DNA of 64,000 bases from Dyadobacter bucti (GCF_005869225.1 NZ_SWFP01000010.1:272583-336582); one strand, 5' to 3'. Numbered from the stretch's first letter, positions 35,400-45,433 are shown. Notes: generated from the letters alone by a model not told the origin. Translations and numbers: made by a program.

Positions 35400-35730
35400 T
35401 TTGTTTAAAATTTAAAGGTTCAGGGATTTTGTTTTAGTAAAATATTTACTCTGAATTATACAATTAGTACGCTTCCGGACATGACTATTTTTTTGTTTTT
35501 GGCAGGGGGCAAAACTGCCTGGTGCGGTAAGATACCACGATGCAAAAAGGAGCGCTGGCGCAGTAAAATACCCTTTTCAACTTAGTCTGAAAAAATTTGC
35601 AGTTTATTTTCATTTAATAGAAATAAACGTAGTACGATATGAGGCTTCCGGCGTAAAGTAAATACCAGATTTACGTGTAGGATTTCTGTTCAAAATCTGT
35701 AACGATTATTCCAAAACCCATTTACATTGC
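35400..35730. promoter_or_regulatory. Divergent control region between exported DapA-like gene and second susC
   Basis: These 331 bp carry no credible ORF and must hold promoters for both directions. An inverted repeat GTAAAT-N5-ATTTAC (35658-35674) lies about 57 bp before susC, and GTAAAATATTTAC, a near palindrome, lies at about 35437 close to the minus-strand start. Neither matches the TGTAAACG LacI sites, so this pair may be controlled differently. Confidence 0.4.
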
Positions 35731-38700
35731 ATGAAAGAGAAAACATTACCAGACAATGGTACCCACTTAGCGATTTTCTGCAAGCGGTGTACCATACTTG
35801 CTGCTATTGCAGTCCTATCGGCCACAGCCCAGGCAGAAATGCCCACCTTTCCGAATGTTCCGGAAATGAAAACAACGAACGTAAGGCTGACGCGCAGTCT
35901 GTCCAAGGCGGTTGAGAACATCAAAGGGAAAGTAACGGACGAGAAAGGCGATGCCCTTCCCGGCGTAAGCATCCTGCTGAAAGGCACGCAACAGGGTACC
36001 TCTTCGGATGCATCGGGGAATTTCTCCATTGATGTGCCTTCATCCGGCGCTGTCCTGGTATTTTCCTTCGTAGGTTACACCGCCCAGGAAGTGCAGGTAG
36101 GAAGCAGGACAACGCTGGAAATAAAGCTGGTTACAGAAAGCAAAGCGCTCGATGAAGTGGTGGTTACCGCACTGGGTATCCGGCGGGAAACCAAATCTCT
36201 GGGTTATTCGGTAACCAAAATAGCCGGGGATAATTTTACCAAAACGAGAGAAACCAACTTCGCCAACTCGCTGAACGGCAAAGTGGCAGGGGTTAACATC
36301 AGTCCGGCCGCTACGGGTCCTGCGGGTTCCAGCCGGGTTACGATCCGTGGGAATACCTCTATTTCAGGTAATAACCAGCCACTGTATATCATCAATGGTT
36401 TGCCGATGGACAATACGCAGTTTGGCGGTCCGAAAGGCGATAACCCGGACTTTGGAGATAATATTTCGAGTATCAACCCGGATGACGTTGAAGATATCAC
36501 CGTACTGAAGGGAGCCACCGCGGCAGCCTTATATGGTTCACGTGCCAAAAACGGCGCGATCGTGATCACCACCAAGTCGGGGAAGGGCAACAAGGGGCTG
36601 GGTGTTGAGTTCAATACCAACAATACTTTCGAAGTCCCGTTTTTTATCTGGGACTTACAAAAGGAATACGGTCAGGGTTATGGCGGGGTGAAGCCTGCGA
36701 GCCAGCAGGATGCTGCCAACCACGGACAAAACCACTGGGGCGCGCTGTATGACGGAAGTTCGACCATTCAGCTCGACGGGGTTCAGAGACCTTATTCTTA
36801 CGTGAAAGACCAGGTACTGGAAGATTTTTATGGAACCGGACATACCAGCAGTAACAGCATTTCTTTCTCCGGAGGCAATGAGAAAGGCAGCTTTCGCCTG
36901 GGGATCACCGACATGCGCAACAAAGGTATCATTCCGAATGCGACGATGAGAAGGGATAATATCAGCCTGGGCCTTAATCAGAACATCTCCAAAAACCTGA
37001 CGCTTTCGGCCAATGTCGATTACATCAACGAGCGTGTGGATAACCGCTATGTATTTACAGGCAACCAGGGAAACAGCGCGGGCACTATTCTGTATGTCAA
37101 CAGCAACATGCCTACCAGCGCCCTGTCGCCGGGTTATGATGAAACTACCTTCAAGGAAAAAGTCCTGGGAACGGATTTGAACGCTACAAACCCTTATTAT
37201 ACCCTGAACAGGATCAAAAACCGTACTGGCAAGGACAGGTTTATATCCACCGTTAACCTGCGTTACAATATTTTCGACTGGCTTTTTGTTCAGGGAAAAG
37301 TGGGGCAGGACTATTACAGTTTCATGACCAACAAGATCGTTCCGGAAGGGACTGGTTACCGTCCCGGAGGACAGATCGACCAGACGCAGCAAAACTTCTG
37401 GGAACGTAACTATGAAGGTATGATCGGGCTGAACAAAAGTCTGAGCAAGGATTTTGACCTGGCGGTAAACCTCGGCGGCAACCTGATGTCGCAGCACCGG
37501 TATACGACCACCATCGTGGGTTCAGGGATTGTGGTGCCACAGCTCCATGTGATCAACAACACATCCACCAGGAATACCACGACGGCTACGTATGATAAAA
37601 AGATCAATTCCGTGTTTGCTACCGCAGAGCTGAGCTACAGAAACTACCTGTATCTGAACCTGACCGGAAGAAACGACTGGTTTTCTACGCTGAACCCGAA
37701 ATCGAATAACTTCTTTTATCCGTCGGCGGGTGTGAGCTTTGTGTTCTCACAGGCGATTGAAATGCCGGAAGCTATCAGCTTTGGTAAATTGCGCGTGGCT
37801 TATGCGGCTGTGGGCGGCGATACAGATCCGTATCTCCTGAACCTGACCTATGGTTTGCTGCCGTATAACTATGATGGCCGCTCGCTCGGAACCATCAACC
37901 AGTTTACAGTCCCGAACAGCAGCCTGCGGCCACTGAGCGTGAACGAGTTTGAAGCAGGTCTGGACCTGCGGTTGTTCCACAATAAACTGAGTTTTGACAT
38001 TGCGGCTTACAATAAGCTGACTACCAATGATATTGCGGTTGAAACGATCTCTTCTACCACCGGTTATTCCGGGGTGTCTGTAAATGTCGGTGAAATCCGC
38101 AACAGGGGTATTGAATTCCTGGCAACCGTAAAACCAGTATCCACCAAAAATTTCAGCTGGGATGTTTCTCTGAACGTTGCCTACAACAAAAGCAAGGTGA
38201 TGAAAATATCAAATACGTCCAAAGAACTGATCCTGGCCACATCTACCAAAGCATTTATCAAGCATGTGGAAGGGCAGGAGTACTCGCAGATCGTAGGACG
38301 TACGATCCTCAGAAATGAAGAAGGCCGCGACATCATTGATACAACCGGTCTGCCTATTGTTCCGGCGTCCGTGGTTTCTTTCGGGTCGGGGATCAACAAG
38401 TATACTGCCGGGATTATCAACAACTTCTCTTACAAGGCTTTCACGCTTTCTGCTCAGGTAGACGGGAAGTTTGGCGGCAAGATTTACTCTGAGACCAATT
38501 ACAGCCTCGACCACCGGGGTATGTCGCCGCATTCGCTGATCGGGCGTGCCTCGGGTGCAGTACTTCCGGGTGTTACCGAAAAGGGAGAGGAAAACAAGGT
38601 GCTGGTTTCGGCCAGCAGGGTAAACAACCGGGCGATCATTGTAAGACGAAGAGATGCATTGGACGACTATATTTATGATGCCAGTTTTATCAAACTGCGT

Positions 38701-38925
38701 TATGTGTCGCTGACCTATAATCTGCCAAAAGCATTGTATGAAAAGATCGGCTTTGTGAAAGGCGCAAGTGTATCTCTGGTGGGAAGAAACCTTCAGATCC
38801 TGATGAAACATACGCCCGGCCTCGATCCTGAAACGAACATATCCGCAGGAAATGACCAGGGAATAGAGTCGACTGCTTTACCTCCGACGAGGAGCTACGG
38901 GTTCAACGTAAATCTGAAATTCTAG
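35731..38925 (+). CDS. SusC/RagA-family TonB-dependent outer-membrane receptor (second pair)
   Basis: Protein of 1064 aa with signal-like hydrophobic N terminus (RCTILAAIAVLSATAQA), a 25-residue linker, a carboxypeptidase-D-like domain (about 65-145, IKGKVTDEKGDALPGVSILLKG), DEVVVTALGIRRETKSLGYS (the second common form of the SusC TonB-box region), a plug with IINGLPMDN and GSRAKNGAIVITTKSGK, and a barrel ending in RSYGFNVNLKF. It is not a close copy of the SusC at 29661: the plug and barrel differ throughout, so the two pairs probably take different substrates or sizes. Confidence 0.95.
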   Translation: MKEKTLPDNGTHLAIFCKRCTILAAIAVLSATAQAEMPTFPNVPEMKTTNVRLTRSLSKAVENIKGKVTDEKGDALPGVSILLKGTQQGTSSDASGNFSIDVPSSGAVLVFSFVGYTAQEVQVGSRTTLEIKLVTESKALDEVVVTALGIRRETKSLGYSVTKIAGDNFTKTRETNFANSLNGKVAGVNISPAATGPAGSSRVTIRGNTSISGNNQPLYIINGLPMDNTQFGGPKGDNPDFGDNISSINPDDVEDITVLKGATAAALYGSRAKNGAIVITTKSGKGNKGLGVEFNTNNTFEVPFFIWDLQKEYGQGYGGVKPASQQDAANHGQNHWGALYDGSSTIQLDGVQRPYSYVKDQVLEDFYGTGHTSSNSISFSGGNEKGSFRLGITDMRNKGIIPNATMRRDNISLGLNQNISKNLTLSANVDYINERVDNRYVFTGNQGNSAGTILYVNSNMPTSALSPGYDETTFKEKVLGTDLNATNPYYTLNRIKNRTGKDRFISTVNLRYNIFDWLFVQGKVGQDYYSFMTNKIVPEGTGYRPGGQIDQTQQNFWERNYEGMIGLNKSLSKDFDLAVNLGGNLMSQHRYTTTIVGSGIVVPQLHVINNTSTRNTTTATYDKKINSVFATAELSYRNYLYLNLTGRNDWFSTLNPKSNNFFYPSAGVSFVFSQAIEMPEAISFGKLRVAYAAVGGDTDPYLLNLTYGLLPYNYDGRSLGTINQFTVPNSSLRPLSVNEFEAGLDLRLFHNKLSFDIAAYNKLTTNDIAVETISSTTGYSGVSVNVGEIRNRGIEFLATVKPVSTKNFSWDVSLNVAYNKSKVMKISNTSKELILATSTKAFIKHVEGQEYSQIVGRTILRNEEGRDIIDTTGLPIVPASVVSFGSGINKYTAGIINNFSYKAFTLSAQVDGKFGGKIYSETNYSLDHRGMSPHSLIGRASGAVLPGVTEKGEENKVLVSASRVNNRAIIVRRRDALDDYIYDASFIKLRYVSLTYNLPKALYEKIGFVKGASVSLVGRNLQILMKHTPGLDPETNISAGNDQGIESTALPPTRSYGFNVNLKF

Positions 38926-38927
38926 TC

Positions 38928-40520
38928 ATGCAAAGGTTAAATTTAATGGAGATGAAAAAGATATTTTATATATGCTTCGCCAGCGGCCTCTTATTGCTGG
39001 CTTCCTGCGACAATGGTTTTGAAGAACTGAACAAAGATCCTAATGCTGTTACCGCCGACCGGTTTAATCCCGCCTATCTTTTTACAACCGGCCAGTACAA
39101 CACTGCCAAGGGAGATGAAAGCAACAGCCTCAATTATGCCGAGCCGTTTGTACAACACATGGCCTCGCTCAGCAACGTAGGGATTTTTGATTTTCAGGGG
39201 GATAAATATGTGTATCACAAAGGGAACAACGAGCAACTCTGGAAGGCTACATACAATGCCGTTTCAGGCTCCTCCAAACTCATCGAGGATGTGATCACGC
39301 TGGCCAAGGACAAACCTCAGTACCACAACCTGTATCATATGGCGCGGATCTGGAAAACGGTCATTTTCCACCGCTTGACTGATATGTATGGTGATATCCC
39401 CTACTTCGAGGCAAACCAGGGTTATTACAAACAGATCTACAAACCCAAGTATGATGCCCAAAAAGACATATATGCCAATATGCTGTCGGAGCTGGAGGAT
39501 GCTACCGCGAAGCTGGACGCAGGGCAGACTGTTTTTGCTTCACCGGATATCGTTTATGCGGGTAACATTGCGAAGTGGAAAAGATTCGGCTACTCAATGA
39601 TGCTCCGTCTCGGGATGCGCATGTCCAAGGTGGACCCTGCGGCTGCCGAGGCCTGGGTAAAAAAGGCTTATGCCGGCGGTGTTTTCTCTTCGGTCGATGA
39701 CAATCTTTTTATCAAAGGAACTGACAAGGCCGGTACCCAGGAAGTACTGACCAACGGTCAGAGCTGGACATTAGCCGTGTCAGGAAGGAGCCCGGGAAAG
39801 ATCGCCAAGACGTTTTTTGACTATATGAAAAGCCACAATGATCCAAGGCTGAAATACACGGTTGCGGTGTATACCGATCCCACCAATGTAGCTACCAAAA
39901 ACACCGACCCGGCTGTCCAAAAGGGGATGCCGAACGGACTGGACCGCATTACCCTGCCCAGCAGCCCGAGTTACGATCCTAATGTACCGGGTCAGGAACA
40001 CCAGTTTTCTGGCGTGAACAGGGACGTTTTCGCCAAACTCGACGGCCCAAGAATGCTTCTTACCTATGGAGAAGTTCAGTTTATGCTGGCAGAGGCAGCA
40101 GTAAGGGGCTGGATCACCGGGGACGCTGCCCAGTTTTACCGCAACGGGGTAACAGGTGCTATGAAAACGCTGGCGCAATATGATGTTTCCGCCACTATAC
40201 CGGATGCAGATATTACTGCATACCTCACTGCATTTCCATTTGTTGGCGTTGCAGACAAGGAAAAGGCATTTGAGCAGATCAATTCGGAATACTGGGTGGC
40301 TACGTTCCTGAACGGTTATGAATCGTTTGCCAATGTCCGTCGCTCGGGATATCCCAAACTGGTTCCCGTGAACTATCCCGACAATGAGACCGGCGGCACA
40401 TATCCGCGGCGCCTGCGCTATCCCGACGATGAGCCTGTTTTAAATGCAGACAATTACAATGAGTCGGTGGCCCGCCAGGGTGCTGATAATTACAAAACGC
40501 ACGTATGGTGGGACAAGTAA
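38928..40520 (+). CDS. SusD-like lipoprotein (SusD-like_2 type, second pair)
   Basis: Protein of 530 aa starting 2 bp after susC. The first six residues may be excess, as ATG codons at 38946 and 38952 sit closer to the signal MKKIFYICFASGLLLLASC, which ends in a lipobox. DNGFEELNKDPNAVTADRFNPAYLFT is the typical beginning of the SusD/RagB-like group 2, and IWKTVIFHRLTDMYGDIPYFEA, LTYGEVQFMLAEAAVRGW, ALEQI-like AFEQINSEYWVATFLNGYESFANVRRSGYP also fit it. This group is paired with the longer SusC type seen upstream. Confidence 0.93.
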   Translation: MQRLNLMEMKKIFYICFASGLLLLASCDNGFEELNKDPNAVTADRFNPAYLFTTGQYNTAKGDESNSLNYAEPFVQHMASLSNVGIFDFQGDKYVYHKGNNEQLWKATYNAVSGSSKLIEDVITLAKDKPQYHNLYHMARIWKTVIFHRLTDMYGDIPYFEANQGYYKQIYKPKYDAQKDIYANMLSELEDATAKLDAGQTVFASPDIVYAGNIAKWKRFGYSMMLRLGMRMSKVDPAAAEAWVKKAYAGGVFSSVDDNLFIKGTDKAGTQEVLTNGQSWTLAVSGRSPGKIAKTFFDYMKSHNDPRLKYTVAVYTDPTNVATKNTDPAVQKGMPNGLDRITLPSSPSYDPNVPGQEHQFSGVNRDVFAKLDGPRMLLTYGEVQFMLAEAAVRGWITGDAAQFYRNGVTGAMKTLAQYDVSATIPDADITAYLTAFPFVGVADKEKAFEQINSEYWVATFLNGYESFANVRRSGYPKLVPVNYPDNETGGTYPRRLRYPDDEPVLNADNYNESVARQGADNYKTHVWWDK

Positions 40521-40553
40521 CATCATATTGCTAACCAATTTCAAAGTGCATCT

Positions 40554-42026
40554 ATGAAATACCTGGTCACATTATCCCTGGTCTTTGGGTTGTCGGCAAC
40601 CGGAGCTTTTGCGCAGAACAAGGATTATCTGTTTTATGTAAAAACACATTGCGACAACCTGATCCTCCATGGCAAAGATGTATACGGTACTCAGCAATCC
40701 AGCATGCTCGCCTCCGTGATCGATTCGCGGGATATGAGCGTTCCAAAATCCCGCGTTCCACCTACGGAAGGAACGCGGGAATCGGACAGGGCTGTCGGGG
40801 GGAGCAATTATTACCATGATGTGGAAACCATCAGGCTGTTAGAAAACCTGACGAAACTGACCGGTGATGCCAAATACAAACAGGCCGCGACGGACTATAC
40901 ACGTGATTTTCTGACCCTTTGCCAGAATCCATATACGGGACTTTTGGGCTGGGGGGAACACCTGTATTACAATTTCTTCAATGAGAAAATCATGGAGGGA
41001 GATCTCGAAAAACCCGGGACGTTCTTTACCCATGAGTTTATAGAAAACACTCCGCCCTGGGATTATCTCTGGGGAATGGATTCGGCAAGGGTAAACAGGG
41101 CGATCACGGGGGTAAGAGGGCATTTCCGTTCACCGGTTACACAGAGTTTTTTGTTTAACCGGCATGCCCGCTGGAATAAAATTGAAAAACCTGAGTACCG
41201 CGGACTGGAGCAGTACCAGGACGGTGGCCAGGCCTGGATCAAGCATTCCGGTCTTCAGGCATATTCTTTTACGTTTTTGTATACCAAAACCCGGAATCCG
41301 GAATGGAAAAGATGGGCGGAAGGTGCAGGAAACTTGTTCTGGAAATACCGCAATCCTGAAACCGATCTGACGGTAGGCTGCATCGATGACCCGCGTCCGA
41401 GTGGTATGTTCTCTTCGCTGAACGGGACTGCCCTGCTAAGCTATTATCTGCTGAAATCCTGGGAGCTCAATCCGGAGTTCGGACATTTCAAGGCGCAGGC
41501 GGAAACCATGCTGAAAGCCGCTGAGAAATATTCCTGGAACGCTGCCGGCAAAGGTTACTATCTGCTGGTGAAACCGGACGGAAAACCAGACGGCACTGAC
41601 ATGATCCCTATGGTTTCGACGGGGTACAGCGAGGCTGATATGTTGCTTTTCGGAAGCATAGCGGCATATTTTTACAAAACTACCGGGGATAAAGCCTATC
41701 TCGGGATGGTAAAAAAAGTGGCGGATGCGGTGGAAAACCACCAGTGGCCGGACAAGTTTGTGATCAACAGCCTTGCTTCGAACCTTCAATTTTCGCTGGA
41801 TGCCTACGAAATCCTTGGTAACGAAAAAATGTACCAGCGTGCCAGGCAGCTGGCGGATATAGGGATCAAAAAACTTTGGAGCGGAAAGCTTTTTGTAAGG
41901 GAGCCCAATGATCCATATTATGAATCCAAGCTGGGCACCAGTCTGATGCTGGCAGGGTTTCTGAGGTTACATTATCTTGATAAAAAACAGCCTTCGCTCG
42001 CTTCTGTGACGAAGTGGTCTTTGTAA
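40554..42026 (+). CDS. Secreted protein, probably an (alpha/alpha)-barrel glycan-active enzyme, family not recognised
   Basis: Protein of 490 aa with a signal peptide (MKYLVTLSLVFGLSATGAFAQ). Regularly spaced helical pairs such as RLLENLTKLTGDAKYKQAATDYTRDFL, SYYLLKSWELNPEFGHFKAQAETMLKA and ADMLLFGSIAAYFYKTTGDKAYLGM suggest an (alpha/alpha)6-7 toroid as in several glycoside hydrolases, polysaccharide lyases and epimerases. Conserved-looking polar/aromatic clusters are GSNYYHDVE, LGWGEHLYYN and PPWDYLWGMD. It is the last gene of the second SusCD operon, where the degrading enzyme is usually encoded. I cannot name the family or the reaction. Confidence 0.7.
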   Translation: MKYLVTLSLVFGLSATGAFAQNKDYLFYVKTHCDNLILHGKDVYGTQQSSMLASVIDSRDMSVPKSRVPPTEGTRESDRAVGGSNYYHDVETIRLLENLTKLTGDAKYKQAATDYTRDFLTLCQNPYTGLLGWGEHLYYNFFNEKIMEGDLEKPGTFFTHEFIENTPPWDYLWGMDSARVNRAITGVRGHFRSPVTQSFLFNRHARWNKIEKPEYRGLEQYQDGGQAWIKHSGLQAYSFTFLYTKTRNPEWKRWAEGAGNLFWKYRNPETDLTVGCIDDPRPSGMFSSLNGTALLSYYLLKSWELNPEFGHFKAQAETMLKAAEKYSWNAAGKGYYLLVKPDGKPDGTDMIPMVSTGYSEADMLLFGSIAAYFYKTTGDKAYLGMVKKVADAVENHQWPDKFVINSLASNLQFSLDAYEILGNEKMYQRARQLADIGIKKLWSGKLFVREPNDPYYESKLGTSLMLAGFLRLHYLDKKQPSLASVTKWSL

Positions 42027-42334
42027 TAAGTTCTTTGAGAACATTCCATTGAGCCGGTACCTTTTCCTTTGCAGGATTACATTGAAGAGGCGTAAAAATC
42101 GGATGTTGTATTTTCATCCCCGGGAATTTGCAGACATCGCCGCGGCTTACAATGTGCCGGCTATGTAAAGAATACGGACGGTGCGAAACTTACAACCAAG
42201 CTCGACAGGCTAACAAGTCTTCCAAAGCAAAACACGAGCTTTGTAAATTGACATCGGTATTGTGCGCAAAAATTTCCGTCAGGTTGCCTCGGAAACAATT
42301 GACCGGACGGAATATTTTTTTATGCCTGTTTTCT
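42027..42334. other. Intergenic, 308 bp, no gene seen
   Basis: This space lies between the convergent ends of the SusCD operon and the DsbA-like gene. A short hairpin GTTCT-TTG-AGAAC (42030-42042) follows the stop codon by three bases and could contribute to termination. No credible ORF was found in either strand. Confidence 0.5.
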
Positions 42335-43255
42335 TTATTTCAACCAGATGGCCCCATTCTTGGTTGTCAGTTTTTTCAATCTTAGTTTATCTGAAAGTTC
42401 ATTTAACAGCGTTTCACTTTCATTCCTCGGTATCCCGGAAAGTTCGGAAAATTCTTTTGCCGTCAACGAATGATACTTGGAGAAAAGTGTTTCCCAGTCT
42501 TTGTTGTATTCGCTTTTTACGGCATCAGGGCTGAGTTTCAGGATTGCCATTTCGTAATAGGCATAAGGCTTTGAACCATATACCGTCTCTTTGTTGCCTG
42601 AACTGTCGAAAAAGAGCATTGTCGGGAATCCTCTTACGCCAAATTCACGAGCCAGTTTTAAATCTTCCTCAAAGAGTGTGTTTGCCTGGTTCTCAAAGTC
42701 GTACTTTAACTGCTCCGCGTCCAAACCGACTTTTTCGGCCGCCAAAGCCAGGTTCTCCCATTTGGTAATATTCTTTTTCTGCAGAAAAACCATTTCCCTG
42801 ATTGCTCTTAAAAACAGGATCGCTTTGTCCTTATGCTGCATTTGGGCGGCTTTAAATGCGACGGAAGGCGGATAGGAGGAATGTAAGGGATCTTCCAACC
42901 AAACATCCCCGTCAATAGGCATATCGTAGTGCCCGCTCACCTCATCCCAATGATGCGCCACATCTGAGGGCTTGCTGATACCACCGCTGTTGTAACCCCA
43001 ATCTGGCAGCAAACCACCCATCCGGTATTCTATATCTATATGATTGCCGTATTCCAGTTTTAGCTTTTTGAATTGCGGTTCAATGCCCCAGCAGGAGGAA
43101 CAAATCGGATCAGTGAAATAAATGACCTTGACAGGTTTTTCTTTTGATTGGGCGCTGCTCGTTGCAGCTTCGTTGCTTTTGAATTCAGGTATTTCACACG
43201 TACCGGTTTCAGGATCACACAAAAGCGGGTTGTTTTTTGATGTATCGTTACTCAT
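42335..43255 (-). CDS. DsbA/FrnE-family thioredoxin-like protein (SpxH-type)
   Basis: Protein of 306 aa from the ATG at 43255; a TTG 13 codons further out is the only upstream alternative. A polar N-terminal extension with CDPETGTCEIP (two Cys) precedes a DsbA-type thioredoxin fold: VIYFTDPICSSCWGIEPQ carries the CxxC redox motif, and REFGVRGFPTMLFF holds the cis-Pro. The C-terminal 60 residues form a small winged-helix-like tail (LTAKEFSELSGIPRNESETLLNELS). The DPxCxxCW context and the helical insertion are typical of FrnE and the ClpXP adaptor SpxH. No signal peptide, so cytoplasmic. It has no operon partners. Confidence 0.82.
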   Translation of the reverse strand: MSNDTSKNNPLLCDPETGTCEIPEFKSNEAATSSAQSKEKPVKVIYFTDPICSSCWGIEPQFKKLKLEYGNHIDIEYRMGGLLPDWGYNSGGISKPSDVAHHWDEVSGHYDMPIDGDVWLEDPLHSSYPPSVAFKAAQMQHKDKAILFLRAIREMVFLQKKNITKWENLALAAEKVGLDAEQLKYDFENQANTLFEEDLKLAREFGVRGFPTMLFFDSSGNKETVYGSKPYAYYEMAILKLSPDAVKSEYNKDWETLFSKYHSLTAKEFSELSGIPRNESETLLNELSDKLRLKKLTTKNGAIWLK

Positions 43256-43801
43256 TATCTCTTGGTTTGAACTTTCTCTTTTAACATCCTGCAAAGCTAG
43301 AAAACAGTAAGTTTACAAATGCTATGGATGTCCTTTGGGAAACTACTTTCAACCCGGTGCTATGCGGTTATTCAAGTATTGCTTCAGGAATAAAATAAAT
43401 TTCAGAACGGCTACAACCTTTTGAGCCTTGTTGATCTCTTATGCATTATCAAGGCTATGGGGAATTAACTAATGTAGTGCAATGGTTACATAATTTGTAA
43501 AAATAAATATTGCACAAGGCTTGATAAATTTCATTTCCGGTTCTTAAATTGTACCAATGCTAAAAATATTCAATCCCTAACAAACGTAAATCAATGGCCG
43601 CTATCAGCACTGTACCTCTCTGTCTTTTATCTCAAAAACAACTTCAAAACCTGCAAACGTATATCAACACAAGTAACCGCTTGTTCCTTCTTTAATTTTA
43701 TTTCCTTTTTTCTTGACTCTCGTTGCTCTACCGGACTGAAAATGTCCGTGAAACAGGGTATCTGGCATTAAAGTGTATCAAGTAAACGACCAAATTTTTT
43801 G
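43256..43801. other. Intergenic, 546 bp, upstream of glycosyltransferase operon
   Basis: AT-rich non-coding stretch between the divergent DsbA-like gene and the first glycosyltransferase. It must hold promoters for both, but no clear Bacteroidota TAnnTTTG element could be placed with the right spacing. One small ORF (43594-43695, 33 aa) has no supporting features. Nothing else seen. Confidence 0.4.
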
Positions 43802-44599
43802 ATGGACGTCGCTCCGCCGACTTCGCTTGTTACAGCTACTTATAACTGGTCCGAAGCACTGCATTGTAACCTATTGAGTGTCGCAGCCCAAAAGGTTTTA
43901 CCAAAAGAAGTGATTATTGCCGACGATGGTTCGGATGGAAGAACGCGCGCTGTAATCGACCAGATGCGGGAAGCGTTCCCTGTTCCTATTGTGCATGTCT
44001 GGCATGAAGATATGGGTTTCCGGAAGAGCCGGATACTTAATAAAGCGATCGCGCGCAGCACCGGAAGTTACCTGATCCAGGTTGATGGGGATGTACTGTT
44101 GCACCCGTCGTTTGTAGCCGACCATATCGCGGCGGCGGAACCGGGTGTTTTTATCCGCGGGACCCGTGCAAGGCTTACTTCGCGCAGGACTGAAACCTTG
44201 CTTCAAAAGCCCGGTTCAAATCTCCATTTTTATTCGTCCGGTGTTTACAACCGTCTGAATGCACTGCGTTTGCCTTTGCTGTGGTGGCTTGGGCATCGGA
44301 AGGAAATGAAAAGCCGCAGTGTCCGTGGCAGTAATCTGGCTTTTTGGAAGGCGGATTTTGTGCAGGTCAATGGCTACAATAATGACCTGAACGGGTGGGG
44401 CCATGAGGACGAGGAACTGGCAGCCCGATTCATCAATAACAGCATCGGGAAAAAGATCGTGAAATTGGCCGCGGTTCAGTTTCACCTACATCATAACGAA
44501 TTGCCAAAACCGAACGAGCCTTTTCACAGGCAAATCATTGAAGAAACGCTGGTTACAAAAGTTAAAAGATGCACTAATGGATATGAAGACCTTCTCTAG
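43802..44599 (+). CDS. Family 2 glycosyltransferase with GT7-like C-terminal domain (copy 1)
   Basis: Protein of 265 aa from ATG 43802, one codon into an open frame that also allows TTG 43799. The GT-A nucleotide-binding half has SLVTATYNWSEALHCNLLSV, EVIIADDGSDG and QVDGDVLLHPSF (DxD-type motif). The acceptor half has RGSNLAFWKADFVQVNGYNNDLNGWGHEDEELAARF, the WGxED motif of the Glyco_transf_7C domain found in bacterial galactosyl- and chondroitin-type transferases. No signal peptide or membrane helix. About half of its residues agree with the next protein, so the pair arose by tandem duplication. Confidence 0.88.
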   Translation: MDVAPPTSLVTATYNWSEALHCNLLSVAAQKVLPKEVIIADDGSDGRTRAVIDQMREAFPVPIVHVWHEDMGFRKSRILNKAIARSTGSYLIQVDGDVLLHPSFVADHIAAAEPGVFIRGTRARLTSRRTETLLQKPGSNLHFYSSGVYNRLNALRLPLLWWLGHRKEMKSRSVRGSNLAFWKADFVQVNGYNNDLNGWGHEDEELAARFINNSIGKKIVKLAAVQFHLHHNELPKPNEPFHRQIIEETLVTKVKRCTNGYEDLL

Positions 44600-45428
44600 C
44601 TCACTTATTATTTCTACCTACAATTGGCCTGAAGCGCTACGGCTTTGCCTGCTTAGCGTGAAAGAACAGTCGGTTTTGCCGGGCGAAGTGATAGTGGCCG
44701 ACGATGGATCGACTGCGCAAACCGCGGAGCTTATCGAGGCCATTCGTCAGACTTTTCCCGTAAAGCTTATCCACATCTGGCAGGAGGACGAAGGCTTCCG
44801 ACTTTCGAAGATCCGGAATAAAGCCATCGCTATATGCTCTTATGACTATGTTATCCAGATTGACGGAGACCTGCTGTTGCACAGGCATTTTATCAAGGAT
44901 CATCTGGCCTTGCGAAAGCGCGGGACCTTTGTGGCCGGGAGCAGGGTGCTGATGAATAAGCAATTGTCCGATAAGCTGGTGCATTTGCAAAAACCAAGTG
45001 TAGCTATTTTCCAATCGGGGCTTACGAACATTTGCAACCGTTTCAGCATACGCTGGCTGAGCAGGTATATGGCTGACCGGTACAGGAATCAGGACATCTA
45101 TACCTTAAGGGGCTGCAACATGGCTTTCTGGAAGGAAGATCTCGTGCGTGTCAATGGTTATAACGAGGTGTTCCATGCATGGGGCCGGGAGGATAATGAG
45201 ATTGCCGTGAGGCTGCTCAATTCCGGGCTGAAAAAACGTGCAATTAAGTTTGGCGGGGTGGTTTTCCATATTTTTCATCCGGAAGCAGACCGGACTCGCT
45301 TTCGGGAGACGGATGGGCTTCTTTTGGATAGTATGTTGCATAAGTCAGTGTATTGCACTCAGGGGCTGAATCAGTATCTGGGTGGTTTTGCGCCCGTTGT
45401 TCAGATTGAAAGTGCGCTGGCTGTTTGA
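44577..45428 (+). CDS. Family 2 glycosyltransferase with GT7-like C-terminal domain (copy 2)
   Basis: Protein of 283 aa from ATG 44577 (TTG at 44538 and ATG 44583 are alternatives); it overlaps copy 1 by 23 bp. The motifs repeat those of copy 1: LIISTYNWPEALRLCLLSV, EVIVADDGSTAQ, QIDGDLLLHRHF, and RGCNMAFWKEDLVRVNGYNEVFHAWGREDNEIAVRLLN. Divergence is greatest in the middle, between the two domains, where acceptor specificity is usually set, so the copies probably add different sugars or linkages. Confidence 0.88.
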   Translation: MDMKTFSSSLIISTYNWPEALRLCLLSVKEQSVLPGEVIVADDGSTAQTAELIEAIRQTFPVKLIHIWQEDEGFRLSKIRNKAIAICSYDYVIQIDGDLLLHRHFIKDHLALRKRGTFVAGSRVLMNKQLSDKLVHLQKPSVAIFQSGLTNICNRFSIRWLSRYMADRYRNQDIYTLRGCNMAFWKEDLVRVNGYNEVFHAWGREDNEIAVRLLNSGLKKRAIKFGGVVFHIFHPEADRTRFRETDGLLLDSMLHKSVYCTQGLNQYLGGFAPVVQIESALAV

Positions 45429-45433
45429 GGGGT

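Noticed and set aside
43594..43695. 33-codon ORF upstream of the glycosyltransferase operon as a peptide precursor
   Set aside because: No ribosome-binding site, no leader-like pattern, and it is 5.4 kb away from the PqqD gene.
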